29,900 bases of DNA from Streptomyces sp. NRRL S-118 (GCF_000716335.1 NZ_KL591003.1:23557-53456); one strand, 5' to 3'. Shown: positions 16,216 through 23,569, numbered from the stretch's first letter. Program-made: numbers and translations. Notes: generated by a model not told the origin, from the sequence alone.

Positions 16216-16564
16216 GTTTGCGGATCCTCGTTCGCCCTCCGTCGGAGCCCATGGGAAGTCCGGCCCTTCTCCAAGACGTCAGAAATACTCTTTCAAGGTC
16301 ATCCATTGCTGCCGCAAGTTCCTGCAGCGCGTCCGCTGACCAAGTCAAGGAAATCTCCATGCTGTCTTTGTGCAGCGTTCCGTAAATTTCCGCGCCCGGA
16401 GACGACGCCTGAACGAACAGGAAGTCGCCCATGGCGACAGACTTGGTCGCCCAAGATGGGACTCTGCGCGGAGTGACGGGGAAACGATCGCTGAGTGCCG
16501 TTGCCATAACCCAGCTAACGCGCGCACGAAACATCCCGGGTCTGAGCCATACGAGTGGCGGCAT
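16208..16564 (-). CDS. Small protein coupled to the DUF2637 gene, function unknown
   Basis: Up to 118 residues from ATG 16564 (GAGG very close upstream). In-frame ATGs at 16507 and 16432 are alternatives, and the start is uncertain. The conserved-looking core is GDFLFVQASSPGAEIYGTLH, then SMEISLTWSADALQELAAAMDDLERVF, i.e. beta-strands followed by an amphipathic helix. There is no transmembrane segment or known domain. Codon third positions are less G/C-rich than in neighbouring genes (AAA, ATT, GTA, TTT used). This points to horizontal acquisition together with the DUF2637 gene. The 8-base overlap implies joint function. Confidence 0.65.
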   Translation of the reverse strand: MPPLVWLRPGMFRARVSWVMATALSDRFPVTPRRVPSWATKSVAMGDFLFVQASSPGAEIYGTLHKDSMEISLTWSADALQELAAAMDDLERVFLTSWRRAGLPMGSDGGRTRIRKHA

Positions 16565-17102
16565 ACCCTCGTCCGAGCGACCTCTTGAAGGTTAATCAGT
16601 TCTGCAAGCGTACCCAAAGAGGAAATAAAAACACCGCGCGGGAGACAACCCCCGGCAAAACACCCACGCGTCGGCGACTGAGCATATTTTCGACCCGTGT
16701 GTGAGAACTGTGACGCCTGTGGCTGTTGAGTTGCTGATTTTTGCTCGGCCGGTCAGCGGAGGTCCACGAAAAAGGCATTTTTCTGTCGGCCGTTCCACCG
16801 GAAAGTGCATACCGCGACCGGCGATTCGGGTACCAGTGAATGAGTGAGACAACCGTGGACCGTTTCGCGCACCTACCGCAACGGGGCTCCGGCGGGCCTG
16901 TCCCTGCCTCATGGCTCCCGAAACCGCTGTCCGGGACGACGGTCGCAAGCGTATTCCGTGGCAGCCACGCCCCAGGGCGACATCGTGCCCTTCGAGGACG
17001 GCGTCGGTCGGCGAGTGGCCGACATTCGAGCCGTGTTGTCGGGTTCCGAGAACGGCTCGTCGAGAAACGGCGTTGTCAGTGGGTTCTGCCAGGGTGTGCT
17101 TC
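16565..17102. other. AT-richer promoter region, no gene seen
   Basis: Bases about 16580-16830 are clearly poorer in G/C than the rest of the window and include A/T runs (GAAATAAAAA near 16621, AAAAAGGCATTTTT near 16770). This is the likely promoter zone for the minus-strand pair and perhaps the Nudix gene. Frames in 16840-17100 lack support. Confidence 0.4.
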
Positions 17103-17603
17103 GTGGATGAACTGGTGGAACGTGTCGATCGTCAAGATCGTGTCCTGGGGGTGGTCACCCGCCGGCAGGCCGTCCGGGAGGGTTGGCTGCATCGAATCGC
17201 CTCGACGGTGTGTCGTGACGAGCGTGGCCGGATCCTCGTCCAACGACGGTCGGAGCAGCTGTCGCGCTTCCCCGGGCTCTATGAGGTCATGGTCGGTGGC
17301 GCCGTGGATGTCGGCGAATCCTATGAACAGGCTGCCGCGCGGGAGCTGGCCGAAGAGCTGGGCATCCGTGGCTTGCCGCGCTTGCTGTTCACGTTCATCA
17401 ACCGCGGCGGCTTGAGCCCTCACTGGCTCGGCGTGCATGAAGCCGTGGTTCCGGACGCTGTGGCCCCCGATCCCGATGAGGTCGCCTGGCATGGCTGGCT
17501 GACCGAGTCGGAGCTTCACTCGGCACTGCTGGAGTGGCACTTCACTCCCGACAGCCACGAAGCCTTCGGCCGGTATCTCGCGTTCCGGACCGCGCAGTCC
17601 TGA
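17103..17603 (+). CDS. Nudix hydrolase (Idi-like)
   Basis: The product is 166 residues from GTG 17103, with AGGG upstream. The complete Nudix box is present, GAVDVGESYEQAAARELAEELGI (G-x5-E-x7-R-E-x2-E-E-x-G-hydrophobic), with its metal-binding glutamates. The N-terminus (DELVERVDRQDRVLGVVTRRQAV, then LHRIASTVCRDERGRILVQRRS) is the isopentenyl-diphosphate-isomerase-like Nudix subgroup (also called YfcD-like). Members hydrolyse nucleotide or diphosphate substrates and are usually not true isomerases. The substrate is undefined. It converges on the M16 gene. Confidence 0.93.
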   Translation: MDELVERVDRQDRVLGVVTRRQAVREGWLHRIASTVCRDERGRILVQRRSEQLSRFPGLYEVMVGGAVDVGESYEQAAARELAEELGIRGLPRLLFTFINRGGLSPHWLGVHEAVVPDAVAPDPDEVAWHGWLTESELHSALLEWHFTPDSHEAFGRYLAFRTAQS

Positions 17604-17746
17604 CCTTTCTCGCCTCTTCGCCGGGCCCTCAGCCCAGGGGCTCTTGTTCGGCTCGGGTGGTGGCGAGGCGACCGTGCGCACCGCGGCCGAGCTCGTCCGC
17701 TGCCCATCCAACGCCTTCTGGGCTCAACAGCCGGCCAGGCTTGCGC

Positions 17747-19228
17747 CTATGGCTTCTCGGGGTCTCGCGGTGCCAGGGCCGAGGCCTCGTAGGCGAGGCC
17801 GGCCGGCACCGCGGCGTCCACCGCCCGGATCACCTTGTCGCACCCGCTGTACTTCTGGGGCGACAGCTCCATCAGGCAGCCGGATGCCCCGAAGAGCGTG
17901 CGGTCGTCACCGTCTCTCTCCACGCCGACGATCTCGTCGAAGCGTATGCGGTGCAGTCGCCCGTCCCCGTCGAGCTCCGCCACACCGTCGCCGGTCAGCA
18001 CCAGTCGGGAGCGGCGCGCCGCGCCGTACCTCGCGCGCGCCAGCAGTGGCGGCCGGAACACCTCGCCTGCTGGCAGCCCCCCGTGTTCCCAGCAGGCCCC
18101 TCGAGGCAGCGGCCGTCCGTCCAGGGCAACCAGCCGGGGCTCGACATCCGGTGCCACGGCCAGCTGCGCGGTGACCAGGGCTTGCGCGAAGCAGGCTCGT
18201 ACCTCCTCGGGCACGACGGCACGCAAGGCGGCCAGCCGGGCCGCGGCGTCCCGTGACGGCAGTCCGAACAGCTGGGAGGTGGCAGCCAGGTCCAGCTCCG
18301 CCTCCACGGCGCGCGGGTGACCGTAGCTCTCCCGGAAGCCCTCGATCTCCTCCTTGAGCTCGTCCTCGGAGGGCAGCTCCCGGCCCAGGCGCAGTGCCTC
18401 CTGCCAGAGCAGCTCGGCTATCTCGGCTTCCTGACCGGGGCGGGAGTCCAGTGAGAGCAGGGTGTCCAGGGTGTGCTCGTCACGCAGGCTCGACTCGACC
18501 TGGACCGCGTAACTCAGGCCCCGGCGGTGCCGTGCGAGCTCGGTGAGCCGGTGCTCGAGGAGCGCGAGACCGAGAGCGGCGGCCGGTGAGCCCAGGGGCA
18601 TGGTCAGGGCGATGGCGGCGCCCTCGATCGGCGCCTCGTCCCAGGACGCACCGGTACGTGCGGCCGGGGTCGTGCGATGCGGCGGCTGGCCCTCGGGCAG
18701 TGGGAGCCGCAGGTCCTGGGGCGGAGGGCCGGTGAGTTGGAGGACGGCGTTGACGCGGGTGAAGTACGCGGCGGCGTGGGCCTGAACGGCGTCCGCGGCA
18801 AGCCGGTCGTAGCCGGGCCCGGTGTAGGGCGCAAGGCCGGGCCCCCGGGCCCCGAACCGCTGGTTGAGCAGGAAGGCGGCGGCCGGGGACGTGACGGAGG
18901 ACGCCTCGGCGGTCAGGATGCCTGCCTCGTGCTGGATCCGGTCCAGCGGCAGGTCGGACAGGGCGGCGCAGACCGCCGCCAGGAAGGCGGTGATCTGTTC
19001 CGGGCGTCCGGAAGCGGTGAAACGGGTGGCTTCCAGGTCGACGGAGGCGTTGTGTTCGTGGTGCAGGCGGGGCAGCGTGCTCATCACCAGGTGCTCGATG
19101 AGGTGGGTGACGCCGATGGTGCGGAAACTCTCGTCCCGGGCACCGCACCCGAAGGTGAGTGTCGCGCTGAGGGGATCAGGGCCCGGGGCCCACAGAACGG
19201 TGACACCGTCGACGGTGGTGCGCTGCAT
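17747..19228 (-). CDS. M16-family-like zinc metallopeptidase
   Basis: The product is 493 residues from ATG 19226-19228. The inverted zinc motif HLIEH (H42, E45, H46) of M16 peptidases is present. E108 in GILTAEAS is a candidate third ligand, although the spacing is shorter than usual. The N-terminal strand (TVDGVTVLWAPGPDPLSATLTFGCGARDES) and the later inactive-half pattern (GLALLEHRLTELARHRRGLSYAVQVESSL, compare R-x-G-L-x-Y) fit a full two-lobed chain. The last ~100 residues are unusual: LVLTGDGVAELDGDGRLHRIRFDEIVGVERDGDDRTLFG reads like a small beta-barrel, possibly PH-like. Target unknown; M16 members process peptides or signal sequences. Confidence 0.85.
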   Translation of the reverse strand: MQRTTVDGVTVLWAPGPDPLSATLTFGCGARDESFRTIGVTHLIEHLVMSTLPRLHHEHNASVDLEATRFTASGRPEQITAFLAAVCAALSDLPLDRIQHEAGILTAEASSVTSPAAAFLLNQRFGARGPGLAPYTGPGYDRLAADAVQAHAAAYFTRVNAVLQLTGPPPQDLRLPLPEGQPPHRTTPAARTGASWDEAPIEGAAIALTMPLGSPAAALGLALLEHRLTELARHRRGLSYAVQVESSLRDEHTLDTLLSLDSRPGQEAEIAELLWQEALRLGRELPSEDELKEEIEGFRESYGHPRAVEAELDLAATSQLFGLPSRDAAARLAALRAVVPEEVRACFAQALVTAQLAVAPDVEPRLVALDGRPLPRGACWEHGGLPAGEVFRPPLLARARYGAARRSRLVLTGDGVAELDGDGRLHRIRFDEIVGVERDGDDRTLFGASGCLMELSPQKYSGCDKVIRAVDAAVPAGLAYEASALAPRDPEKP

Positions 19229-19564
19229 GGGCCCGACTTTACCGACAGCCTGAGCCGGGCCCGCGCCGAGGTCCGCAACCGGATTCGCCGTGTGGGTCCG
19301 ACTCCTGGGCGGCCCGCTCACGGTGCCGCCCGCCTCGCTTCTGGCCTTCATCGCCACCGCTGGAACCCCGCAACGGCTGCCCCCGGCCACAGCCTTCATC
19401 GCCAGGATTCGCATCAACCGGCCTGGTCCCGCACAGCCTCGCGTCCGGCTGGAGCGGAGGGTGGCCGGCAAGAGCCCGCCCCTTGGAAGCGCGGTGCGCA
19501 GGGTGCTGCATGCGGGATCGATATCCTGTGTCGGCGCCGACGGCATGGTGCAAGACTTCGGGCC
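19229..19564. other. Divergent intergenic region, no gene seen
   Basis: About 335 bases separate the M16 gene and the 185-residue hypothetical gene. Long frames extend through it but lack ribosome sites and read as low-complexity Arg/Pro sequence. It presumably holds two divergent promoters. Confidence 0.4.
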
Positions 19565-20122
19565 ATGACATCACTCGAGCTTGGTGACCTGGACTATCTC
19601 CGGGAGATCGAGCGCCTCGCCCACCGCGTCAGTGTGGAGGCATCCGACGAAGGATGGCTCTCGTTCCAGGCAGACCCGGAAGAGGCAACACCACTTCAGC
19701 GCAGCGTGAACGTGCTTGCCCGGGCTCTGCGCCATTACCACTTCGATGGTGACGGCTGCCTGGACGAGGACCGGCCCCTGGTCCGCCTCGTCGGAGCCTC
19801 GGTGTTGAAGCCCAGGGCCATGCCGGCCGGGGTGGAGGAGGCGTACGAGGAGGTGTGTGCACGGATCGGCGTCGACCCCAGGCCGGAGGGCTGGGCACTG
19901 TGGAACACCTGGAGCGACGGGGACCTGAAGGTGACCATGGTGGTGTCCGCGGTCGAGACGACCGAGGGGCTGTTCGAGAACTGGGCGCGCGGGAGGGCAC
20001 TCGACCCGGTGTCACCGCTGCCCTCCCAGATCGCCCTCGTCCGCCAGGGATGGATAGGACCGATGACGTTCTCACCTCGCGGCGTCAAGCGGACTGGCCT
20101 TGGCGGTCTGCCACTGTCCTAG
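19565..20122 (+). CDS. Hypothetical protein, 185 residues
   Basis: Starts at ATG 19565 and ends TAG 20120-20122. The product is acidic and soluble, with no signal or membrane helix. It shows a mix of helices (LDYLREIERLAHRVSVEA, RSVNVLARALRHYHF) and a Trp-rich middle (EGWALWNTWSDGDLKVTMVVSAVE) ending in LVRQGWIGPMTFSPRGVKR. Codon bias is normal for the window, so it is probably a real gene. I recognise no family. A hairpin terminator begins at the stop codon itself. Confidence 0.7.
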   Translation: MTSLELGDLDYLREIERLAHRVSVEASDEGWLSFQADPEEATPLQRSVNVLARALRHYHFDGDGCLDEDRPLVRLVGASVLKPRAMPAGVEEAYEEVCARIGVDPRPEGWALWNTWSDGDLKVTMVVSAVETTEGLFENWARGRALDPVSPLPSQIALVRQGWIGPMTFSPRGVKRTGLGGLPLS

Positions 20123-20143
20123 GCTCTGGCCGCGGTCAGAGCC
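20122..20143 (+). terminator. Hairpin terminator at the end of the 185-residue gene
   Basis: GGCTCTG (20122-20128) and CAGAGCC (20137-20143) form a perfect 7-bp stem with an 8-base loop, starting at the last base of the stop codon. It overlaps the end of the IS5-type remnant on the other strand, so it could also derive from that element's end. Confidence 0.55.
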
Positions 20144-20375
20144 GTGTCCGTATGAGAATCGCAGCGAGGTGGAGGGCGGCCCGGTAGGCGATCGCGAGCT
20201 TGTCGGTTCGTGTGGCCAGGCCGCGCCACTGCTTGGCACGGTTGATGCACCCCTCGACGGTGTTCCACTGCTTGTACGCCTCGCTGTCGAAGCTCGGGGA
20301 TGGCCACCGAGTCGGCCTCGTCGCAGACGGTGCCCGTCTTGGTCGGACGGCTGCGGGATGACCGCACGGATGCCC
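20136..20375 (-). pseudogene. IS5-family transposase remnant, C-terminal part (left of lasso cluster)
   Basis: Bases 20291 to 20136 read FDSEAYKQWNTVEGCINRAK followed by QWRGLATRTDKLAIAYRAAL and a natural stop. This is the C-terminus of Streptomyces IS5-type transposases (usual FDxExYKxRNxVERCxNRLKQWRGIATRYDK). Upstream, homology continues in another frame (VIPQPSDQDG, RLRRGRLGG, compare the AVIPEKxDQxxxRRRKGxxGGRP block). The element is therefore frameshifted and truncated. It has the same orientation as the remnant at 23.6-23.8 kb, on the other side of the lasso genes. Confidence 0.75.
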
Positions 20376-20502
20376 CGGCACCGCAGGTGACTCCGGCAAC
20401 TGCGGCAGCACTGCCTTCGCCGGCCGTGCCGGGGCTCCGGCGCAGCCGGACTGCTCGTGGTCGGCCCGCCGACGCCGCATCGGAGGAGGTGTACACGGGC
20501 TT

Positions 20503-20700
20503 GACGCGGGGTGCGACGACTACGGGACCTGCTCGTCGCAGAACCTGCGCGTCAAGCGCGTCGACGGCGAGGCCACGCTGCTGGTGTACGGCATGAGCGC
20601 GGACGGGAAGCCGGCGAGTACGTCAGGAGGGAGTCGTCGGAGCCGGGCTCCGGGTCGTGGCGCCCACCGGGGGCACAACTTAAGTCATCTATTACGATTC
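20503..20700 (+). pseudogene. Unidentified coding remnant before the lasso cluster (weak)
   Basis: In one plus frame the sequence reads DAGCDDYGTCSSQNLRVKRV and then DGEATLLVYGMSADGKP with good codon bias. The sense then seems to shift frame to EYVRRESSEPGSGSWRPPGA before reaching the AT-rich promoter. No start is seen and no family is recognised. It may be the tail of a gene interrupted when the flanking sequence was rearranged. Confidence 0.25.
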
Positions 20701-20702
20701 TA

Positions 20703-20718
20703 TAGCTCACATGAGCTA
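20703..20718. promoter_or_regulatory. Palindrome in the promoter region of the lasso cluster
   Basis: TAGCTCA (20703-20709) and TGAGCTA (20712-20718) are perfect inverted repeats separated by CA. They lie 80-95 bases upstream of the precursor start, within a markedly AT-rich island (about 20678-20722) containing CTATAG at 20700-20705 as a possible -10. The position suits an operator. No regulator gene is linked, so control by an unlinked protein is implied. Confidence 0.5.
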
Positions 20719-20797
20719 AAAGCGGCGTGTAGTCCCGCCTTCCGGGCATCTCCCTCTTGCGTAGTTGCTGCGCAATACCGAGAGGAGGCGAGGAAAC

Positions 20798-20941
20798 GTG
20801 CGCGAAAGTGGCGACATCGAACAGGCCGAGGTGTACGAGCCGCCGGTGCTGGAGGAGGTCGGCGGCTTCACCGAGAAGACTGAAGGCTACAGTGGATTCA
20901 GTTGGGACGGATGGGGCGGATTCCTGCACTTGGGGGGGTGA
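20798..20941 (+). CDS. Lasso peptide precursor (A)
   Basis: A 47-residue peptide from GTG 20798, with AGGAGG at 20783-20788. Leader (1-29) contains Y13-x-x-P16-x-L18-x3-G22-x5-T28, exactly the lasso leader pattern YxxPxLxxxGxxxxxT. The recognition protein binds the Y/P/L part, and Thr stands at position -2 before the cleavage site. The predicted core (30-47) is GYSGFSWDGWGGFLHLGG. Gly1 is the usual ring amine and Asp8 the only acidic residue, so an 8-residue macrolactam Gly1-Asp8 is forced. There are no Cys, so this would be a class II lasso. Trp10, Phe13 or His15 could lock the threaded tail. The stop overlaps the cyclase start by four bases (GTGA). Hand-calculated monoisotopic mass of the cyclised core is 1880.83 Da. 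Confidence 0.92.
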   Translation: MRESGDIEQAEVYEPPVLEEVGGFTEKTEGYSGFSWDGWGGFLHLGG

Positions 20942-22815
20942 CACCCCCGTGCGGCGAGTGCTGGTTCGCGGTCCTGCCGGACTGCGACGCGGCGCTCGCC
21001 GTGTTCCGTCGGCTGCGCGGCGCGGCCTGCCATGTGGTGCCGCACGAGTCCGGCCGGCCCTGGCTGGTCGGCTGCTGGAGCGCGGACCGCGCGCGGATCG
21101 TCGGCACGGGTCCGGTGCGGGTGGCGTTGCTCGGGGTCTTCGGGGTGAGCGAGGCGGAGCTGCGGCGACGGGCCGCTGAGGTGCGCGCCACGGCGCAGGC
21201 GGAGCAGCTTGCGCGGGGCGTCGCGGGAAGTTTCCACCTGCTGGCGTCCGTGCGGGGGGAGGTGTACGCGCGGGGGGCGGCGGCGGGAGCGCGGAGGCTG
21301 TACCGTGCCGCGGCGGACGAGGTCGCGGTGCTGGCCGACCGTGCGCGGACATTGGCGTGGCTTACGGGTGCGGAGGTGGATGCGCGCCAGGTGGCCGTGC
21401 GCATCGCCCTCCTGGAGCCGACTCCCTTCCCCCTGGACCGGGCGGCGATGTTCTACGGAGTGCGCGCGGTGCCGCCGGAGTGCGCCGTCCGGCTCGACCG
21501 CCGCGGGCGCGCCGACGAGCGTCGGTGGTGGCACGCGCCGGAGGGTGAGCAGGAGTTGCCACCGGCCGAGGCGGCGGCGGGGCTGCGGCAGGCGCTGCGG
21601 GACGCGGTGGAGGTGCGGGTGCGTCCGGGGCAGGTGTGGGCGGCGGATCTGTCCGGCGGCATGGACTCGACCTCCTTGTGTTTCCTGGCCGCGGAAGCCG
21701 GGGCGCGACTCGTCGCCGCCACCCTGGTGTTGAGCGACGCGGCCAACGAGGACGCCCACTACGCCCGGCTGGCCGTGGCGCGGCTGCCCAGCGGCACCAC
21801 GCACCTGCCCTTTCCCATCGCCGGCCTGCCGCCGTACCTCACCGGGTTGGCCGACACCGAGGAGCCGGACGACGAGCCGTCGTTGAAGCGGCGCGACCTG
21901 GCGCAGCAGCGCCACATCCGTTCGGCGTTGCGCGCGTACGGCGCCGAGCGGCGGCTGTCCGGGCAGGGCGGGGACCATGTGGTCCTGCCCCCGGTCGCTC
22001 ATCTGCACGACCTCGTACGCCGCCAACCGGGGACGGCCCTGGGCCAGTTGAACGCCTTCGCCGCCATGTACCGGTGGCCGCGTGGCGCCACGGCGCGGTG
22101 CCTGGCCGACCGGCGGGGCCACGCCGCCTGGCTCGCCGACCAGTCCCCGCACCTGGCCGAGGGGCGGTCGGTGCCCGGCGCGAAGCCCGACCTGGGCTGG
22201 GGGCCGTCGATGACACCCGCGCCCTGGGCCACGGAGCAGACCCGGCAGGCGGCGGCGGAGCTGCTGCGCCGGGCCGCCGCGGACGTCCCGCCGCTGGCCG
22301 GTACCCGCGGCCGGCACCGGTGGGTCCACCAGGCACAGCAGGCCGGACGGGTCGCCGTCACGTACGAGCAGCACGGGATGGCGCTGGAGATGCCTTTCTG
22401 CGACGACGCGGTCCTGGAGGCATGCCTGCGCGCCCGCCCCCACGAGGCGCTCGACCCGTGGCACTACAAGCCGCTGTTGGCACAGGCCATGCGCGGCATC
22501 GTGCCGGACCGGCTGCTGGACCGGACGACGAAAGGCGACGCCAGCGCCGAGTGGCATGCCGGGATGAAGGCGCGGCAGCCGCTGCTCGCCGCCTGGGCCG
22601 ACACCTCGCTCCTCGTCGCCGCCGGGCTGGCCGACCGCGACACCCTGCGCCGTGCCTGGCTGAGCCCGGGCACGCTGCCGGCCGCCTGCGGTCCGGCGGT
22701 GGAGACCGTCCTGGCCGCCGAATCCTGGCTGCGGGACATCGAGAGCCATCCCACACCGGATCACCTCAAGGAGCACCCCCGTGACCCCGACCAGGCCCCT
22801 GACCCTGTGCCCTGA
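20938..22815 (+). CDS. Lasso peptide macrolactam synthetase (C, asparagine-synthetase-like)
   Basis: The product is 625 residues from GTG 20938, chosen because it overlaps the precursor stop in GTGA and gives a normal N-terminus (CWFAVLPD). The N-terminal ~200 residues are the glutaminase-like domain of class B asparagine synthetases without a nucleophile Cys at position 2, as in lasso cyclases. The ATP-pyrophosphatase motif LSGGMDST starts at 238, with LSGQGGDH at 339-346, PFCDD at 486-490, and TTKGD at 530-534 near the catalytic lysine. It should adenylate the Asp8 side chain of the core and join it to the Gly1 amine after leader removal. It acts in the cytoplasm with B1 and B2. The 3' end overlaps the B1 gene by 35 bases. 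Confidence 0.95.
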   Translation: MTPPCGECWFAVLPDCDAALAVFRRLRGAACHVVPHESGRPWLVGCWSADRARIVGTGPVRVALLGVFGVSEAELRRRAAEVRATAQAEQLARGVAGSFHLLASVRGEVYARGAAAGARRLYRAAADEVAVLADRARTLAWLTGAEVDARQVAVRIALLEPTPFPLDRAAMFYGVRAVPPECAVRLDRRGRADERRWWHAPEGEQELPPAEAAAGLRQALRDAVEVRVRPGQVWAADLSGGMDSTSLCFLAAEAGARLVAATLVLSDAANEDAHYARLAVARLPSGTTHLPFPIAGLPPYLTGLADTEEPDDEPSLKRRDLAQQRHIRSALRAYGAERRLSGQGGDHVVLPPVAHLHDLVRRQPGTALGQLNAFAAMYRWPRGATARCLADRRGHAAWLADQSPHLAEGRSVPGAKPDLGWGPSMTPAPWATEQTRQAAAELLRRAAADVPPLAGTRGRHRWVHQAQQAGRVAVTYEQHGMALEMPFCDDAVLEACLRARPHEALDPWHYKPLLAQAMRGIVPDRLLDRTTKGDASAEWHAGMKARQPLLAAWADTSLLVAAGLADRDTLRRAWLSPGTLPAACGPAVETVLAAESWLRDIESHPTPDHLKEHPRDPDQAPDPVP

Positions 22816-23062
22816 CGTGACGGCCTGCGACACCGACGACGGCATGGTCCTGCTCGACGGCCGCCGCGGCCGCTACTGGCAGCTCAACGCGACCGGCGCC
22901 CTCATCCTGCGCGCGCTGCTGCGCGGCGACGACGGCGCCCGCATCGCCGAAGAACTGGCCTGCGCCCGCCCCGTCACCGCCGAACAGGCCGGCCAGGACA
23001 TCAGCGACCTGATCACCCGACTCACCGAGGCACGGCTGGTGGAGGAGCAAACCACGCCATGA
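22781..23062 (+). CDS. Lasso RiPP recognition element (B1, PqqD-like)
   Basis: The product is 93 residues from GTG 22781, with AAGGAG at 22769-22774. It has the PqqD fold pattern: CPDVTACDTDDGMVLLDGRRGRYWQLNATGALILRALLRG, then a C-terminal helical part (DISDLITRLTEARLVEE). In actinobacterial lasso systems this stand-alone domain binds the leader through its YxxP-x-L segment and delivers the precursor to the peptidase. The gene starts inside the cyclase gene and ends in an ATGA overlap with B2, so the products are made together. Confidence 0.93.
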   Translation: MTPTRPLTLCPDVTACDTDDGMVLLDGRRGRYWQLNATGALILRALLRGDDGARIAEELACARPVTAEQAGQDISDLITRLTEARLVEEQTTP

Positions 23063-23478
23063 GCCAGGTACTCGACGGCCGCGGCGCCCCGCTCCCCTTC
23101 CGCCACCGCTGCTCGGCCCACCTGGCGGTCGGGGCCGCGCGTCTCCTCGCCCACCTCTCCCCGAAGCGCCTCGGCGCCCTGCTCACCCTTCTGCGACGCG
23201 GAGCGCGCCCGGCCACGTACGACGAGGCCCTGCGCGCCCGCGGCCACGTAACCACCGTCAGCACCCTGTGCGCGGGCACGTACTGCCTCCCGCGTTCCCT
23301 GGCGACCGTCCTGCTGTGCCGGATGCGGGGCGTGTGGCCGACGTGGTGCACCGGCGTGCGGACACCGCCCTTCAGCGCCCACGCCTGGGTCGAGGCCGAA
23401 GGCCGCCGGGTCGGAGAGCCGGCCGGGACCGCCGCCTACCGGCCACTCCTCGTCGTCCCGCCCCACGCGTCGCCGTGA
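23059..23478 (+). CDS. Lasso leader peptidase (B2, transglutaminase-like cysteine protease)
   Basis: The product is 139 residues, with ATG 23059 in an ATGA overlap with B1. The protease core shows C76 in CLPRSLATVLLCRMRG (the catalytic Cys of B2 proteins) and H108 in SAHAWVEAEG. The third, acidic residue is less certain: where many members have Asp, the sequence offers Glu in RRVGEP (E120). It should cut the precursor after residue 29, guided by Thr at -2. It ends the cluster; a hairpin follows 11 bases after the stop. Confidence 0.93.
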   Translation: MSQVLDGRGAPLPFRHRCSAHLAVGAARLLAHLSPKRLGALLTLLRRGARPATYDEALRARGHVTTVSTLCAGTYCLPRSLATVLLCRMRGVWPTWCTGVRTPPFSAHAWVEAEGRRVGEPAGTAAYRPLLVVPPHASP

Positions 23479-23489
23479 CGGCGGACCGA

Positions 23490-23525
23490 AGTCCGGTCCA
23501 TACGCAGCGACGTACCGACCGGACT
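23490..23525 (+). terminator. Hairpin after the lasso operon
   Basis: AGTCCGGTC (23490-23498) and GACCGGACT (23517-23525) are perfect 9-bp inverted repeats with an 18-base loop, just beyond the B2 stop. This is probably the transcription terminator of the A-C-B1-B2 operon. The large loop leaves open a regulatory or element-end origin. Confidence 0.6.
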
Positions 23526-23569
23526 CCCGTACAGCGGTCCAGCGGTCCAGGCGGTGTTCTCACATGTCA

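Noticed and set aside
17747..19546. M16 protein extended to 599 residues
   Set aside because: The extra 106 residues are Arg/Gly-rich without structure. The start at 19228 yields the usual N-terminal strand of M16 proteins.
20902..20937. ATG 20902 as start of the lasso cyclase
   Set aside because: It would add 12 residues encoded by the lasso core in another frame. GTG 20938 forms the standard 4-base overlap.
20887..22845. 652-codon minus-strand open frame
   Set aside because: Antisense shadow of the lasso cyclase, which has all its motifs on the plus strand.
23490..23525. Hairpin read as a transposon terminal repeat
   Set aside because: It lies directly after the operon stop and has no partner at the other flank; a terminator is simpler.
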